Of a stretch of 21,279 nt of DNA, positions 12,797 through 21,279 are shown in pieces. The notes beneath the pieces were generated by a model. The model ran no database searches. It was given only the letters and a program-made list of their open reading frames with translations, and was not told the origin of the DNA. The DNA lies in the NCBI GenBank assembly GCA_944388685.1, contig CALXJS010000029.1, positions 1-21,279 of the forward strand. Reading direction: 5' to 3'. This DNA is from an uncultured Clostridia bacterium. GTDB lineage: Bacteria; Bacillota_A; Clostridia; TANB77; CAG-508. Each line of letters starts with the position of its first letter. The first letter of the stretch is position 1. The translations under genes were made by a program, and so were the position numbers.

Positions 12797-14719
12797 CTAA
12801 AGTTCATTATTCAAATTTTCCCATTCTTGCATTTTATCTTCTATTTCTTGATTGATTTTTTGGATTTCTTCTTGTAATTCATTTAATTTTATATAGTCTG
12901 AGCAAATCTCTTCTTTTGTCATCTCCTTTTCAATTTCTTGAATTTTGTTTTCTTTTTCCTCTATCTCTTTTTCAATTTTGTTCATTTTATTTTGTATTCG
13001 ATTTCTTTCTTTTTCTATAAAATATGGATTGTTTTCCTTCTTTTTTTCTTTTGCACTTTGAATGTTTTCTATACTTTCTATGTTAGAATTATTTTGTTCT
13101 TCTATTATATTGTTCTGCTCTTTGTATTCCAAAAATTCTTGATAATTTTTATCATAAAAAGTTACCTTTCCATTATCAAATTCTAATATACAATCTGCTA
13201 GTTTATTGACAAAATATCGATCATGAGAAACAAAAATTAAAGTTCCTGTATAATCTTTTAAGATGTTTTCTAAGCTTTCTTTTCCTAAAATATCCATGTG
13301 ATTTGTTGGCTCATCTAGTAACAAGACATTTGGTTCGCTTTTTAGAATTTTGCACAGTTGCAAACGTCCTCTTTCTCCTCCTGATAATACATTTATTTTC
13401 TTAAAAACATCTTCTCCTGTAAAAAGAAAGGTTCCTAATAAGGTTCTTACTTGTGTCGTTGTTAATTCTGGAAACGTTTCTGCCATTTCTTCAAATACTG
13501 TATTTTCTGGATTAGAAAATTCCATCTGTTGGTCAAAATATCCTGTTTGCACATGATATCCAAATTCAACTTCTCCACTAATTTTAGGAATATCCCCATT
13601 TAATGTTTTTAATAATGTGGATTTTCCTGTTCCATTTTCTCCGATGATTCCTAGTTTTTGCCCCTTATATAATTCAAAAGATACTTCTGCAATTGGCTTA
13701 TCATAGCCTATTTGTAATTTATCAACTTTTAATACAAGTTTTCCACTTTGTGTTTTGACATCAAAATTTGCATAAAATGTTTTTAAATCATATTCTTCTG
13801 GCTTTTCGATAATTGTCATTTGCTCAATCTTTTTTAATTTGGATAATGCCATTTTGGCTTTTGTTGGTTTATATCGAAATCTATCTGCAATGGCTTGTAA
13901 TCTCTTAATTTCCGCTTGTTGATATTCATAATCTTTTAATTGTTTTTCATATCTTTCTCTTTTTTGTCTTTCAAAATCTATATAATTTCCCTTGTATTCC
14001 ACCATGCTAGCATATTCTATTTCATATACTTTGTTCACAATCTTATCTAAAAACATTCTATCATGTGATACAATCACAACGGCTTTTGGATAATTTTTCA
14101 AGTAATTCTCCAACCATTCAATGGCTGTAATGTCTAAATGGTTTGTTGGTTCATCTAATAATAAAATATCTGGCTTACTTAACAACAATTTTAAGAAGGC
14201 AATTTTAGTTCGTTGTCCTCCAGAAAATTCACTTATTTTTTTACTTTTATCCTCTTCTTTAAAACCAAATTTTTTAATCGCTGTTTCATATTCTTTTTTA
14301 TACAGATATCCACCTTGTATTTCATATTGTTCTAGGGCATTAGTATATTCTTTGATTGTTTTTTCGTCTGTTTGGTCTTGTAACGCTTTTTCCTTTTCTT
14401 GTATCTTTTCTTCTAATTTTAATAAAGGCTCATACACTTCTAATATTTCCTCTAACATGGTTTTATTAGAATTTTCAAAATTCATTTGTTTCAAATAGCC
14501 AATGACAGGATTTCCTTGTTTGTATACATGAAATTTTTCTTCTCCAATTCCTTCTTCTAAAATGTCATTGTCTATAAGGGCATTTAGAAATGTGGTTTTT
14601 CCTGCTCCATTTCTTCCAATAATGGCTATTTTATCTTTTTCTTTTATTTCAAAATTGATTTCTTCTAATATCGTTTCGGCCCCATAAGATATAGAGCCAT
14701 TTGTAATTCTGTAGTTCAT
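12797..14719 (-). CDS. ABC-F family ATPase, YdiF-like
   Basis: 640 residues with two ABC domains and no transmembrane segments. First domain: Walker A IGRNGAGKTT, signature SGGQRTK, Walker B ILLLDEPTNHLD. Second: GENGTGKST, SGGERGR, VLLLDEPTNHMD. Between them is a long charged linker (QAEIKRLQAIADRFRYKPTKAKMALSK pattern) that in this family reaches the peptidyl-transferase centre of the ribosome. The C-terminus from about residue 545 is Lys/Glu-rich coiled coil. Length and layout fit YdiF of Bacillus. Such proteins act on translating ribosomes; whether this one is a housekeeping factor or gives antibiotic protection cannot be read from the sequence. GGAAGAG precedes the ATG. No clear terminator follows. 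Confidence 0.88.
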   Translation of the reverse strand: MNYRITNGSISYGAETILEEINFEIKEKDKIAIIGRNGAGKTTFLNALIDNDILEEGIGEEKFHVYKQGNPVIGYLKQMNFENSNKTMLEEILEVYEPLLKLEEKIQEKEKALQDQTDEKTIKEYTNALEQYEIQGGYLYKKEYETAIKKFGFKEEDKSKKISEFSGGQRTKIAFLKLLLSKPDILLLDEPTNHLDITAIEWLENYLKNYPKAVVIVSHDRMFLDKIVNKVYEIEYASMVEYKGNYIDFERQKRERYEKQLKDYEYQQAEIKRLQAIADRFRYKPTKAKMALSKLKKIEQMTIIEKPEEYDLKTFYANFDVKTQSGKLVLKVDKLQIGYDKPIAEVSFELYKGQKLGIIGENGTGKSTLLKTLNGDIPKISGEVEFGYHVQTGYFDQQMEFSNPENTVFEEMAETFPELTTTQVRTLLGTFLFTGEDVFKKINVLSGGERGRLQLCKILKSEPNVLLLDEPTNHMDILGKESLENILKDYTGTLIFVSHDRYFVNKLADCILEFDNGKVTFYDKNYQEFLEYKEQNNIIEEQNNSNIESIENIQSAKEKKKENNPYFIEKERNRIQNKMNKIEKEIEEKENKIQEIEKEMTKEEICSDYIKLNELQEEIQKINQEIEDKMQEWENLNNEL

Positions 14720-14820
14720 TTTTTCTCTTCCTTTTTCTTATTCTTCTATGCTTGTGGTTATTTTCATATATACTATATTATCATAAAATGTTAGAAAAAA
14801 ATAGTGTGTATTATAAAACA

Positions 14821-14854
14821 AATCTAGTGATGATTTAATTTCACTCACTAGATT
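14821..14854. repeat. 10-bp hairpin between the ABC-F gene and a remnant
   Basis: AATCTAGTGA at 14821-14830 pairs exactly with TCACTAGATT at 14845-14854; 14-base loop. On the minus strand TGTTTTAT follows, a weak T-run, so it may end the minus-strand transcript that comes from the AAA-ATPase gene. Confidence 0.45.
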
Positions 14855-14919
14855 ATATACGCTCTATATTTATTTGGTTATAAATTTGGGAATTTCCTTT
14901 TTTCTCTTATAAATTTCTA

Positions 14920-14985
14920 TTGTATCTGATATGCTTTTCCTGCTGAACTTCCGTCTCCTCCTGATATATTGGACATTACTGTGTT
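14920..14985 (-). pseudogene. C-terminal remnant of a pilin-like/DUF6273-type protein
   Basis: The minus strand reads VMSNISGGDGSSAGKAYQIQ and a stop. This resembles the end of the pilin-like protein at 3812-5251 (SDISITEGEG...TAHQIQ stop), and the DNA around the stop (TCTATTGTATCTGAT) is identical there. Upstream the frame meets stops within a few codons, so only the tail survives. The rest of the 320-base gap 14720-15039 holds two hairpins and nothing else I can read. Confidence 0.5.
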
Positions 14986-15013
14986 TTATTGATATTATAT
15001 TTTTAATTTTTTT

Positions 15014-15034
15014 CTTTAAGTTTCGAACTTAAAG
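15014..15034 (+). terminator. Perfect hairpin followed by T-run on the plus strand
   Basis: CTTTAAGT/ACTTAAAG with a 5-base loop, followed on the plus strand by ATTTTTTATT. No plus-strand gene lies upstream, so a terminator role is uncertain; it lies 6 bases past the end of the minus-strand AAA-ATPase gene, which it may also help to stop. Confidence 0.35.
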
Positions 15035-15039
15035 ATTTT

Positions 15040-16731
15040 TTATTGTATTTTTTCTACATATATTTTATCATTTACTGCTACTACTGTGTAGCTGTTTAGA
15101 TTCTTTATCTCTTTTATTTCTTCAAAGTTTCCATATTCCTCTATTTGCTTTTTTGCTTCTTCTTGTTTTTCTTTTAATTTTCCAGCTTCTTCCTTCTTTA
15201 AATATTTAAATTCTATCATCACACCTTTATATCCTTTGCTTTGGTCTTTTGGTATTAACAGAATATCTGGGTATTTTCTTTGGACTTCCATTTCTGATTT
15301 TAATCTAAATATTTTTAAGTTCATGGCTATACAGTAAAAAATTAATTTTACATATTTTTCATCAAATCTTTGGTAATCTCTGTTGGATAAATTTTTTAAA
15401 TATTTTCCTAACATTTCTACAATTTTGTCTATCTTTCCTTCTAATGCAATTTCTCGTAGCATTTCATTATAATCACTTTCTGTTACTTGTAAGTCTGTTT
15501 CTTGTTTTAAAATCTCCAAAAAGTACTCTGAATAAATTTCTTTCATTACTTTATTGGGAATTTTTAGTTCTGGCTTTTCAAATTCTTCTCCTGCGATTGT
15601 TAAATATCCTAAGTAAAATAACATAGATATTAAATCCATCTCTGTAAATTCCATGGCTGGATTAAATTTTTGCCTTATATCACTAACAATCCCTTCTCCT
15701 GATACTGTCTTTTCGATTACGTTTTCTCTTTCTTCTCCTTTGCACAAATCTAGCATTTTTCCTAATTTTGTGTAATCACTTGCTATATTCATATCAATTA
15801 GTTGGTCTGGTATTCTTCCTAATTCTGTATAACTATTTAGAAAATATAAACACATATTAGAATTATATATTTTTTCTTTTCCATGTAATGAAAATCTATA
15901 TCCATCATAATTTTCTCTCATTATTGGCAATAATTCTTCTTGTTTTTCTTCTTCTATATTTTGTTCTTTCATCAATGTTCTTAGTTCTTGTTCCGTAAAT
16001 CCCATCATCGCATTAAATCTTTCATCTTGCGTCTTATCTGAACTGATATTAAATCCTGATGTTAAGCTATCTAATGTGATTGGTGCTACACCTGTTATAA
16101 ATATTCTGTCTACTACACTTTCTGTTCCCTTTTTCAATATTTCATACCATTTTCTTACTTTCCCGTTTTTTGATACCAAATTTTTAAATTGATTTGTATT
16201 AAATCCTAGTAATTCATTTGCAAAGTGATCGTATTCATCTATAATGACATAGATTTTTTCGTCTGTTTTTTGTAACTTAAAAGCCTCTATTAAAGCATTT
16301 AATAATCCTTCTGCTGTTAATTCTGGATTTGTATAAAAATCTAAAGAATATTTTTTTGCAAATCCATCTATTGATATCGCAACGCTTTCTTTGAATCCTT
16401 TTATTGTTGTTTCTTCATTTTCTGTATCTATCCCTGAAAAATTAAATTTTAATATATGATAACTATTTTTTAGTTTTGTTGGATGTTTTCCTATATATGT
16501 GTTTCCGTATAATTTTTCAAATTTATCTGCTTTTTTGAAATCGTAATAGTTTTCTAATGTACTTGTAAATAACGTTTTCCCAAATTTTCTTGGACGCAAA
16601 AATAAAATCCTTTTTTCTGCTAAGTTTTCCATTTTTTCTATATACATTGTTTTATCTACATAATAATATCCATCTTCTACTAATTCTTCATAATTACTAA
16701 TTCCATATGGCAATTTTTTCACTTTAACCAC
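15040..16731 (-). CDS. AAA-ATPase-like protein with C-terminal PD-(D/E)XK nuclease domain
   Basis: 563 residues. N-terminal GISNYEELVEDGYYYVDKT and LFLRPRKFGKTLFTSTL (a modified P-loop, RPRxFGKT) mark the predicted AAA-ATPase family (PF09820). Then come VIIDEYDHF (Walker B), FITGVAPITLDSLTSGFNIS, and MMGFTEQELRTLM. The C-terminal part ends KYPDILLIP...KGVMIEFKYLKKE, the D and ExK of the PD-(D/E)XK_9 domain. These proteins are abundant, multi-copy and mobile-looking in gut Firmicutes and Bacteroidetes; their role is unknown. The remnant just downstream suggests that the locus has been rearranged. Confidence 0.85.
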   Translation of the reverse strand: MVKVKKLPYGISNYEELVEDGYYYVDKTMYIEKMENLAEKRILFLRPRKFGKTLFTSTLENYYDFKKADKFEKLYGNTYIGKHPTKLKNSYHILKFNFSGIDTENEETTIKGFKESVAISIDGFAKKYSLDFYTNPELTAEGLLNALIEAFKLQKTDEKIYVIIDEYDHFANELLGFNTNQFKNLVSKNGKVRKWYEILKKGTESVVDRIFITGVAPITLDSLTSGFNISSDKTQDERFNAMMGFTEQELRTLMKEQNIEEEKQEELLPIMRENYDGYRFSLHGKEKIYNSNMCLYFLNSYTELGRIPDQLIDMNIASDYTKLGKMLDLCKGEERENVIEKTVSGEGIVSDIRQKFNPAMEFTEMDLISMLFYLGYLTIAGEEFEKPELKIPNKVMKEIYSEYFLEILKQETDLQVTESDYNEMLREIALEGKIDKIVEMLGKYLKNLSNRDYQRFDEKYVKLIFYCIAMNLKIFRLKSEMEVQRKYPDILLIPKDQSKGYKGVMIEFKYLKKEEAGKLKEKQEEAKKQIEEYGNFEEIKEIKNLNSYTVVAVNDKIYVEKIQ

Positions 16732-16840
16732 TTCCGTTCTTTAATTTATTATCTATTATAAATTGTCAAAATAACATCTCCTTTGGCGACTTTTGCAATA
16801 TTATTTTCTTTCCTATTATATACAATTATGATAAAAAAAT

Positions 16841-16864
16841 AAAGGAATTTTTATAAATTCCTTT
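16841..16864 (-). terminator. Terminator, probably of glyQS
   Basis: AAAGGAATTT pairs exactly with AAATTCCTTT around TTAT. On the minus strand ATTTTTTTATC follows. It lies 127 bases after the GlyRS stop codon and is the first terminator met. Confidence 0.7.
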
Positions 16865-16899
16865 ATGAAAAATTTAGGTTCTACAATTATATAATAAAT

Positions 16900-16985
16900 G
16901 TTGGAATACATACGATTGGGCGGACTTTACACGATACAGTCATTGCTATCATAAAATGTCTCAAAAAGAAACGTCCCCAATTGGA
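16900..16985. other. Possible REP-like or transposon-end fragment
   Basis: This stretch is less A/T-rich than its neighbours. It contains GGGCGGACTTTACACGATAC, then TCTCAAAAAGAAACGTCCCC and the palindrome CCAATTGG. Phrases of the kind TCAAAAAG-AAACGTCCCC occur at the ends of repeats linked to Y1-type transposases in Clostridia, as I recall them. No ORF is present. It is a weak call. Confidence 0.25.
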
Positions 16986-16990
16986 CAAAA

Positions 16991-18373
16991 TTAAAATTCT
17001 AATTTTTCTTCTAACCAGTTTGCTACTTCATCTATTGGAAGTCTAATTTGTTCCATGGTATCTCTATCTCTAATAGTTACTGTATTATCTTCAAGTGTAT
17101 CAAAATCTACTGTTAAGCAATATGGTGTTCCAATTTCATCTTCTCTTCTATATCTCTTTCCAATACTTCCTGTTTCGTCATAGTCACACATAAATTTCTT
17201 GCATAATTTTTCATGTACTTCTTGTGCTTTTTCTGATAATTTTTTAGATAATGGAAGTACGGCTATTTTGAATGGTGCTAATACTGGATGTAAATGTAAT
17301 ACTACTCTTGTGTCTCCTTCTCCAATTTCTTCTTCATCATAGGCATTGCATAAAAATGCTAATGCAACCCTGTCTGCTCCTAGAGATGGTTCGATACAAT
17401 ATGGTACATATTTTTCGTTTGTTTCTGGGTCTGTATAGGTAAAGTCTTCTTTTGAAACTCGCATGTGACTCTTCAAGTCAAAATCTGTTCTATCTGCAAT
17501 TCCCCATAATTCTCCCCAACCAAATGGGAATGTAAATTCAATATCTGTTGTGGCATTACTGTAATGTGAAAGTTCTTCTTTTGAATGGTCTCTTAGTCTG
17601 ATATTTTCTTCTTTCATTCCTAGACTTAATAGCCAATTTTTACAGAATTCTTTCCAATATGCATGCCATTCTAAATCTGTTCCTGGTTTACAGAAGAATT
17701 CTAGTTCCATTTGTTCAAATTCTCTTGTTCTAAATGTGAAGTTTCCAGGTGTAATTTCATTTCTAAATGCTTTTCCAATTTGTGCAATTCCCATTGGTAA
17801 TTTTCTTCTAGTGGTTCTCATCACATTTTTAAAGTTTACAAATATACCTTGTGCTGTTTCTGGTCTTAAGTAAATTTCTGCTGTTTTATCCTCTGTTACT
17901 CCTTGGAATGTTTTAAACATTAAATTGAATTTTCTGATATCTGTGAAATTTGTTTTTCCACAATTTGGACATGGAATTTTATTTTCATTAATAAAATCTA
18001 TTAATTCCTGGTCAGACATACCATCTGCAATCATATCTTTTCCATTTTCATGTGCCCATTCTTCTATTAGTTTATCTGCTCTATGTCTTGTTTTACATTC
18101 TTTACAATCAATTAGTGGATCTGAGAAACCGCCTACATGTCCTGATGCTACCCATGTTGTTGGATTCATTAAAATAGCTGCGTCTAATCCTACATTGTAT
18201 TTACTTTCTTGTATGAATTTTTTTCTCCATGCCATTTTGACATTGTTTTTTAGTTCATTTCCTAGAGGTCCATAATCCCAAGTATTTGCTAAACCTCCAT
18301 AAATTTCTGAACCAGGGTAAATATATCCCCTATTTTTGCAAAGTGCTACTAAAGTATCCATTGATTTTAACAT
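16991..18373 (-). CDS. glyQS: Glycyl-tRNA synthetase, homodimeric (alpha2) type
   Basis: 460 residues, a class II synthetase that charges tRNA-Gly. Signs: [19 protein letters not shown] at the N-terminus, zinc-knuckle CxxC pairs (CKECKTRH and CPNCGK), class II motif 2 in [28 protein letters not shown], and motif 3 [14 protein letters not shown]. Length fits the bacterial single-chain type and excludes the GlyQ/GlyS two-gene type. GAGGAGGAA precedes the ATG. It is divergent from the tRNA-Trp gene. Confidence 0.95.
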   Translation of the reverse strand: MLKSMDTLVALCKNRGYIYPGSEIYGGLANTWDYGPLGNELKNNVKMAWRKKFIQESKYNVGLDAAILMNPTTWVASGHVGGFSDPLIDCKECKTRHRADKLIEEWAHENGKDMIADGMSDQELIDFINENKIPCPNCGKTNFTDIRKFNLMFKTFQGVTEDKTAEIYLRPETAQGIFVNFKNVMRTTRRKLPMGIAQIGKAFRNEITPGNFTFRTREFEQMELEFFCKPGTDLEWHAYWKEFCKNWLLSLGMKEENIRLRDHSKEELSHYSNATTDIEFTFPFGWGELWGIADRTDFDLKSHMRVSKEDFTYTDPETNEKYVPYCIEPSLGADRVALAFLCNAYDEEEIGEGDTRVVLHLHPVLAPFKIAVLPLSKKLSEKAQEVHEKLCKKFMCDYDETGSIGKRYRREDEIGTPYCLTVDFDTLEDNTVTIRDRDTMEQIRLPIDEVANWLEEKLEF

Positions 18374-18489
18374 AACAATTCCTCCTCAAAAATTTCTTAA
18401 TATATGATATTTCGTTCTCATTTGCAATATTTGTTTCATATATTGTATTATCTTTATTAAAAAAAGTAAAGAATTTTTTTAAAAAAATA

Positions 18490-18518
18490 TTGATAAAATC
18501 CTTTTTTTATGCTAATAT
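18490..18518 (+). promoter_or_regulatory. Sigma-A promoter of tRNA-Trp
   Basis: TTGATA (18490-18495), a 17-base spacer, and TAATAT (18513-18518), 20 bases before the tRNA. Confidence 0.6.
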
Positions 18519-18538
18519 ATTAACTGTGTTTAATTTAT

Positions 18539-18613
18539 AGGGGTATAGTGTTAATGGTAGCACATCGGTCTCCAAAACCGCCTGTGAGGGTTCGAATCCT
18601 TCTACCCCTGCCA
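18539..18613 (+). tRNA. tRNA-Trp (anticodon CCA)
   Basis: Cloverleaf: acceptor AGGGGTA with TACCCCT, discriminator G and encoded CCA; D arm GTGT/GCAC with the GGTA loop; anticodon arm TCGGT/ACCGC (first pair T-C mismatched) with loop CTCCAAA and anticodon CCA at 18572-18574; T arm with GTTCGAATC. It closely resembles Bacillus tRNA-Trp. The next gene starts 27 bases later with no terminator between them, so the two may share a transcript. Confidence 0.95.
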
Positions 18614-18640
18614 AAGCAAGAAAGGAATATTATAAATATT

Positions 18641-19234
18641 ATGATAATTATAGGTGTTTATGGTGGGAGTGGAAGTGGAAAAACTACTGTCACCAAATTA
18701 CTTCATAATAAAATAGAAAATTCATTTGTTCTAGATCTTGACAAATTTATGCACTATTATACAAATATACATAAAAATGAACTTATCAATAAATTAGGTC
18801 TTGAAAAAATAGATTTTGAACTAGAATATTTATTGAATTATTGTACTAAATCTATAAACAGCATTAATATTTGGGTACAAACAATTGAAAAAGATATAAA
18901 AAAAGAAATTCTAAATAGCATAGAAAATATTAGAAATACTGAAAATACTGTAAATGCTATTATTATAGATTGGGTATTCCTTCCATTGCTCAATGATTTG
19001 TTTTTAAAAATTGATTATACCATTTGCGTTAAATGCGATTTTGACAAGAGATATATTAGATTAAAAAAACGTTTAGAACAAAACGGAAAATTGAATAACT
19101 GGAAAGAACAAGATTTATTAAACAGATTAACATATACTGCACTAGATGAATACGGATACTCTTCAACTTATACATTAACTAACAATTCTTCTTTAGAACA
19201 ATTACAAAATAGTATAGAAAATTTAACATTTTAA
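18641..19234 (+). CDS. Dephospho-CoA kinase-like P-loop protein
   Basis: 197 residues. It opens with MIIIGVYGGSGSGKTTVTKLL (Walker A), then SFVLDLDKFMHYY and, late, AIIIDWVFLPLLNDLFLKIDYTICVKCDFDKRYIRLKKRL and NNSSLEQLQNSIENL. The end pattern (IDxxIxVxxxxxxRxxRLKKR...NNSSLEQL) follows dephospho-CoA kinase (CoaE), but the aspartate patterns differ from the canonical enzyme, so it may be a paralogue acting on another nucleotide. The start at 18641 is preferred because any longer start would lie within tRNA-Trp; GAAAGGAA is about 13 bases upstream, rather far. Confidence 0.65.
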   Translation: MIIIGVYGGSGSGKTTVTKLLHNKIENSFVLDLDKFMHYYTNIHKNELINKLGLEKIDFELEYLLNYCTKSINSINIWVQTIEKDIKKEILNSIENIRNTENTVNAIIIDWVFLPLLNDLFLKIDYTICVKCDFDKRYIRLKKRLEQNGKLNNWKEQDLLNRLTYTALDEYGYSSTYTLTNNSSLEQLQNSIENLTF

Positions 19235-19252
19235 TAAATTTTCTATACTATT
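19208..19252 (+). terminator. Terminator of the CoaE-like gene
   Basis: 18 paired bases (AATAGTATAGAAAATTTA and its exact complement) with a 9-base loop that includes the stop codon. Only TTTAAATTT follows, so the T-run is weak, but the stem is the longest in the window. Confidence 0.6.
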
Positions 19253-19333
19253 TAAATTTAAATTTTTCATTTTAAAATCTTTTTATCACATTGCAATAGT
19301 GATTTTATTTTCTATCATTTTTATTTAAATGAG

Positions 19334-19927
19334 GTGATTTTTATTTTTCAAACTCTTAAATCTTTTATATACATCCTAATTTTTTTACTTTTATTCATTA
19401 CCATCTTTTTTACTCCCATCATAAGTTCAAATGGTGTTTATTATCAAAATAATTTAGATTCTGAAATCATTTCTATCAATCCAGATGGTTTTGTTTGGCC
19501 TATTCCTGGTTATACGAGAATTAGTTCTTATTTTGGTAAAAGAGTTTCTCCTACTTCTGGTGCTTCTTCTTTCCATTCTGGTATTGATATTCCTGCACCA
19601 GAAGGAACAAAATTGATTGCAGTAGCTGATGGTGAAATTACTTTTACCCAATTTTTAGGTGCTGGTGGATATACTATTACCCTTTCTTTTGATAATTATA
19701 AAGTTACTTATTGCCATTGTTCTCCAAATTATATTGTTAAAGTGGGAGATATCGTAAAACAAGGACAAGTCATTGGGTATGTTGGTCCCAAATATGTTTA
19801 TGGGGTAAAAGGTAACCAATATTCTGACTCAAGTGGTAAACCTACCAATGGAGCCACAACTGGAACCCATCTACATTTAGGAATCCGAATAGATGGTAAT
19901 TATCAAAATCCATTAGATTTTTTCTGA
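19334..19927 (+). CDS. M23 family peptidase, membrane-anchored
   Basis: About 197 residues. An N-terminal hydrophobic segment (YILIFLLLFITIFFTPII) anchors or exports it. The catalytic domain has FGKRVSP, FHSGIDIPAPEGT (zinc ligands His and Asp), TYCHCSPNY and GTHLHLGI (HxH), the LytM/M23 set, so it should cleave peptide cross-links of the cell wall. The start is unclear: the frame begins with GTG at 19334, which is itself inside the GAGGTGAT that looks like a ribosome binding site, so a non-ATG codon such as ATT at 19343 may be used. The close fit to lysostaphin-type endopeptidases suggests a cell-wall remodelling or sporulation role, not a defence role. Confidence 0.85.
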   Translation: MIFIFQTLKSFIYILIFLLLFITIFFTPIISSNGVYYQNNLDSEIISINPDGFVWPIPGYTRISSYFGKRVSPTSGASSFHSGIDIPAPEGTKLIAVADGEITFTQFLGAGGYTITLSFDNYKVTYCHCSPNYIVKVGDIVKQGQVIGYVGPKYVYGVKGNQYSDSSGKPTNGATTGTHLHLGIRIDGNYQNPLDFF

Positions 19928-20110
19928 TAATTCTAGTCTTTGTATATTTCAAACTAAATTCAATAGGATACATCCCAAATTAACAAAATTTGTATTATAT
20001 AGAGTTACTGGAAGTATATTTTTTCTTAAATCCTCTCTTTTCATATATATTCCCCATTTTTTCTCTAAAATTATTAATTCTATTATATGATAAGAATCCC
20101 TAATAGCAAG

Positions 20111-20143
20111 AAAAAACACTAAAAATGAATTTTAGTGTTTTTT
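20111..20143 (-). terminator. Terminator of the efp operon
   Basis: AAAAAACACTAAAA pairs with TTTTAGTGTTTTTT around a short loop. It has T-runs on both strands and so may serve both directions. It directly follows the stop codon of the Zn-ribbon gene. Confidence 0.8.
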
Positions 20144-20145
20144 CT

Positions 20146-20667
20146 TTACATATCATCATCATTATTTTCTTCTTTATTTTCTTCGCCTTGAGTTGATTGC
20201 TTTTTATCCTCTTGTTCTTCTTGGTCGTCATCACATCCATGACAACCTGAACAACTTCCATTACATTCTGCATCTTCTTCTAAATCTCCTGACCAATCTA
20301 ATTCTATAATGTTATTACATACAGGACATTCTATTTCTGTCTTGTTCTCATCGACATCTATAACAAATTGATTATCACAATATGGACAAATAATTTCAAA
20401 ATCAAATCCTTCATCAGAATATATATCTTTTTCAATATTATCGATAATTTGTTGCATTTTGTTCATTTTATCATCTATCTCTTTTTGTCGTTCTTCTAAC
20501 TCATTCATTTTTTGTGTTTTATAGTCTACAAGCATATCCATTTCATCAATTACTTTATCAACAAACATTGAAAATCTTACTTTTACATATTCCAAATCTT
20601 CTTTATTTTTTAAATTTTTTTCAATATCTTCTAAAAAATTATTATATTCTTCTCTTAGTTTAGCCAT
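20146..20667 (-). CDS. CD1247-like coiled-coil protein with zinc ribbon
   Basis: 173 residues. Residues 1-80 are helical and charged (EEYNNFLEDIEKNLKNKEDL...ERQKEIDDKMNKMQ). A zinc ribbon follows with ICPYCDNQF and ECPVCNNII, then an acidic Cys/Gly patch (CNGSCSGCHGC) and an acidic, Glu/Asp/Gln-rich tail. Clostridia commonly carry a protein of this kind, with a CD1247-type N-terminal domain, directly after efp, as here (14 bases between the genes). The function is unknown; the Cys patch could bind metal. Confidence 0.65.
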   Translation of the reverse strand: MAKLREEYNNFLEDIEKNLKNKEDLEYVKVRFSMFVDKVIDEMDMLVDYKTQKMNELEERQKEIDDKMNKMQQIIDNIEKDIYSDEGFDFEIICPYCDNQFVIDVDENKTEIECPVCNNIIELDWSGDLEEDAECNGSCSGCHGCDDDQEEQEDKKQSTQGEENKEENNDDDM

Positions 20668-20681
20668 TAAGATTCACCTTT

Positions 20682-21248
20682 CTATACTCTTTCCATATAT
20701 TCGCCTGTTCTAGTATCTATTCTTAAGATATCTCCAATTTCAACGAATAATGGTACTTGAATTTCTAAACCTGTTTCTAATTTTGCTGGTTTTCCTGATG
20801 TTGTTGTTGTGTTTCCACTAAATCCAGGTTCAGTATATGTAACTTCTAATTCAACAAATATTGGTGGTTCTACTGCAAATACATTTCCTTTATATGAAAG
20901 AATCGTTACTTCCATATTTTCTTTTAAGTATTTTAAACAGTCACCTATTTGTTCTTCATTTAATGGAATTTGGTCATATGTTTCATTATCCATGAAATAA
21001 TATAAACCTCCATCATTATATAAATATTGCATATTTTTCTTTTCTATTTGTGCTGCTGGGAATTTATCTCCTGGGTTAAATGTTTTTTCTAATGTTGCTC
21101 CTGTAATTACATTTTTTAATTTAGTTCTTACAAATGCTGAACCTTTTCCTGGTTTTACATGTTGGAATTCTACGATTCTATATACATTTCCCTCCATTTC
21201 AAATGTTGTTCCATTTCTAAAATCTCCTGCTGAATATACTGATGCCAT
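20682..21248 (-). CDS. efp: Elongation factor P
   Basis: 188 residues, the normal length. N-terminal KOW-like domain with [41 protein letters not shown]: the PGKG loop Lys is the site that reaches the P-site tRNA and is modified in some species. OB domains follow ([50 protein letters not shown]). EF-P rescues ribosomes stalled at polyproline. The start at 21248 is preferred to 21266 because AAAGGAGA is 8 bases before it and inside the longer reading. It leads a two-gene unit with the zinc-ribbon gene. Confidence 0.95.
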   Translation of the reverse strand: MASVYSAGDFRNGTTFEMEGNVYRIVEFQHVKPGKGSAFVRTKLKNVITGATLEKTFNPGDKFPAAQIEKKNMQYLYNDGGLYYFMDNETYDQIPLNEEQIGDCLKYLKENMEVTILSYKGNVFAVEPPIFVELEVTYTEPGFSGNTTTTSGKPAKLETGLEIQVPLFVEIGDILRIDTRTGEYMERV

Positions 21249-21279
21249 TTTCATTTCTCCTTTCATTTTTCAAATACTA

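Noticed and set aside
12797..14719. Antibiotic resistance gene
   Set aside because: The ABC-F protein has a housekeeping YdiF-like layout and no linker features that I could assign to a resistance subgroup.
1..21279. CRISPR array
   Set aside because: No regularly spaced direct repeats were found; repeats present are hairpins or the TR/VR pair.

Overview
The window is low-GC DNA (roughly 30% by eye) from an endospore-forming member of the Clostridia. Three things point there: an H-type small acid-soluble spore protein, an elongation factor P gene followed by a Zn-ribbon protein of the CD1247 type, and a homodimeric-type glycyl-tRNA synthetase, all with strong AGGAGG-type ribosome binding sites. 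The species cannot be named from the sequence. The host type (an uncultured gut clostridium) is an inference from the pilin-like and YWLAS/RPV-type surface proteins.

Layout. 1-1136: a DUF6273-like protein with a C-terminal coiled coil and its terminator. 1264-3230: a two-gene unit, a TGS-type uridine kinase and an RNHCP zinc protein. 3397-3579: the spore protein. 3812-5251: a pilin-like surface protein whose C-terminus looks like a diversified region. 5252-5994: no gene, but two inverted copies of a short hairpin. 5995-10541: a diversity-generating retroelement (DGR). 10742-11482: an XRE regulator and a small DUF6809-like protein. 11655-14719: D-lactate dehydrogenase and an ABC-F ATPase. 14720-15039: remnant of another pilin-like protein. 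15040-16731: an AAA-ATPase/PD-(D/E)XK protein. 16991-21248: GlyRS, tRNA-Trp, a CoaE-like kinase, an M23 peptidase, the CD1247-like protein and EF-P.

The DGR is the main find. A template repeat (TR, 8055-8201) and a variable repeat (VR, 9217-9363), 147 bp each and on the minus strand, differ at 21 positions, and every one is an adenine in the TR coding sense (21 of 37 adenines, 0 of 110 other bases). A DGR-type reverse transcriptase (YQDD and GxxxSQ motifs) lies on the plus strand and converges on the TR. An Avd protein and a MutS-like protein lie between TR and the VR-bearing gene, and a second MutS-like protein precedes the RT. The variable protein is pilin-like at its N-terminus and carries VR near its C-terminus. 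As read here it is split by a one-base frameshift in a run of seven adenines.

Working model (inference): the minus-strand transcript VP-msl-avd-TR supplies the template RNA and ends at a hairpin inside the 3' end of the RT gene. A separate plus-strand promoter, overlapped by a palindrome and facing a ribbon-helix-helix gene, drives msl1-RT. RT plus Avd would copy TR with adenine errors into VR and so diversify a surface-exposed ligand-binding face. The pilin-like gene at 3812-5251 shares the conserved 3' end of VR but not this TR, so it may be the target of another template.
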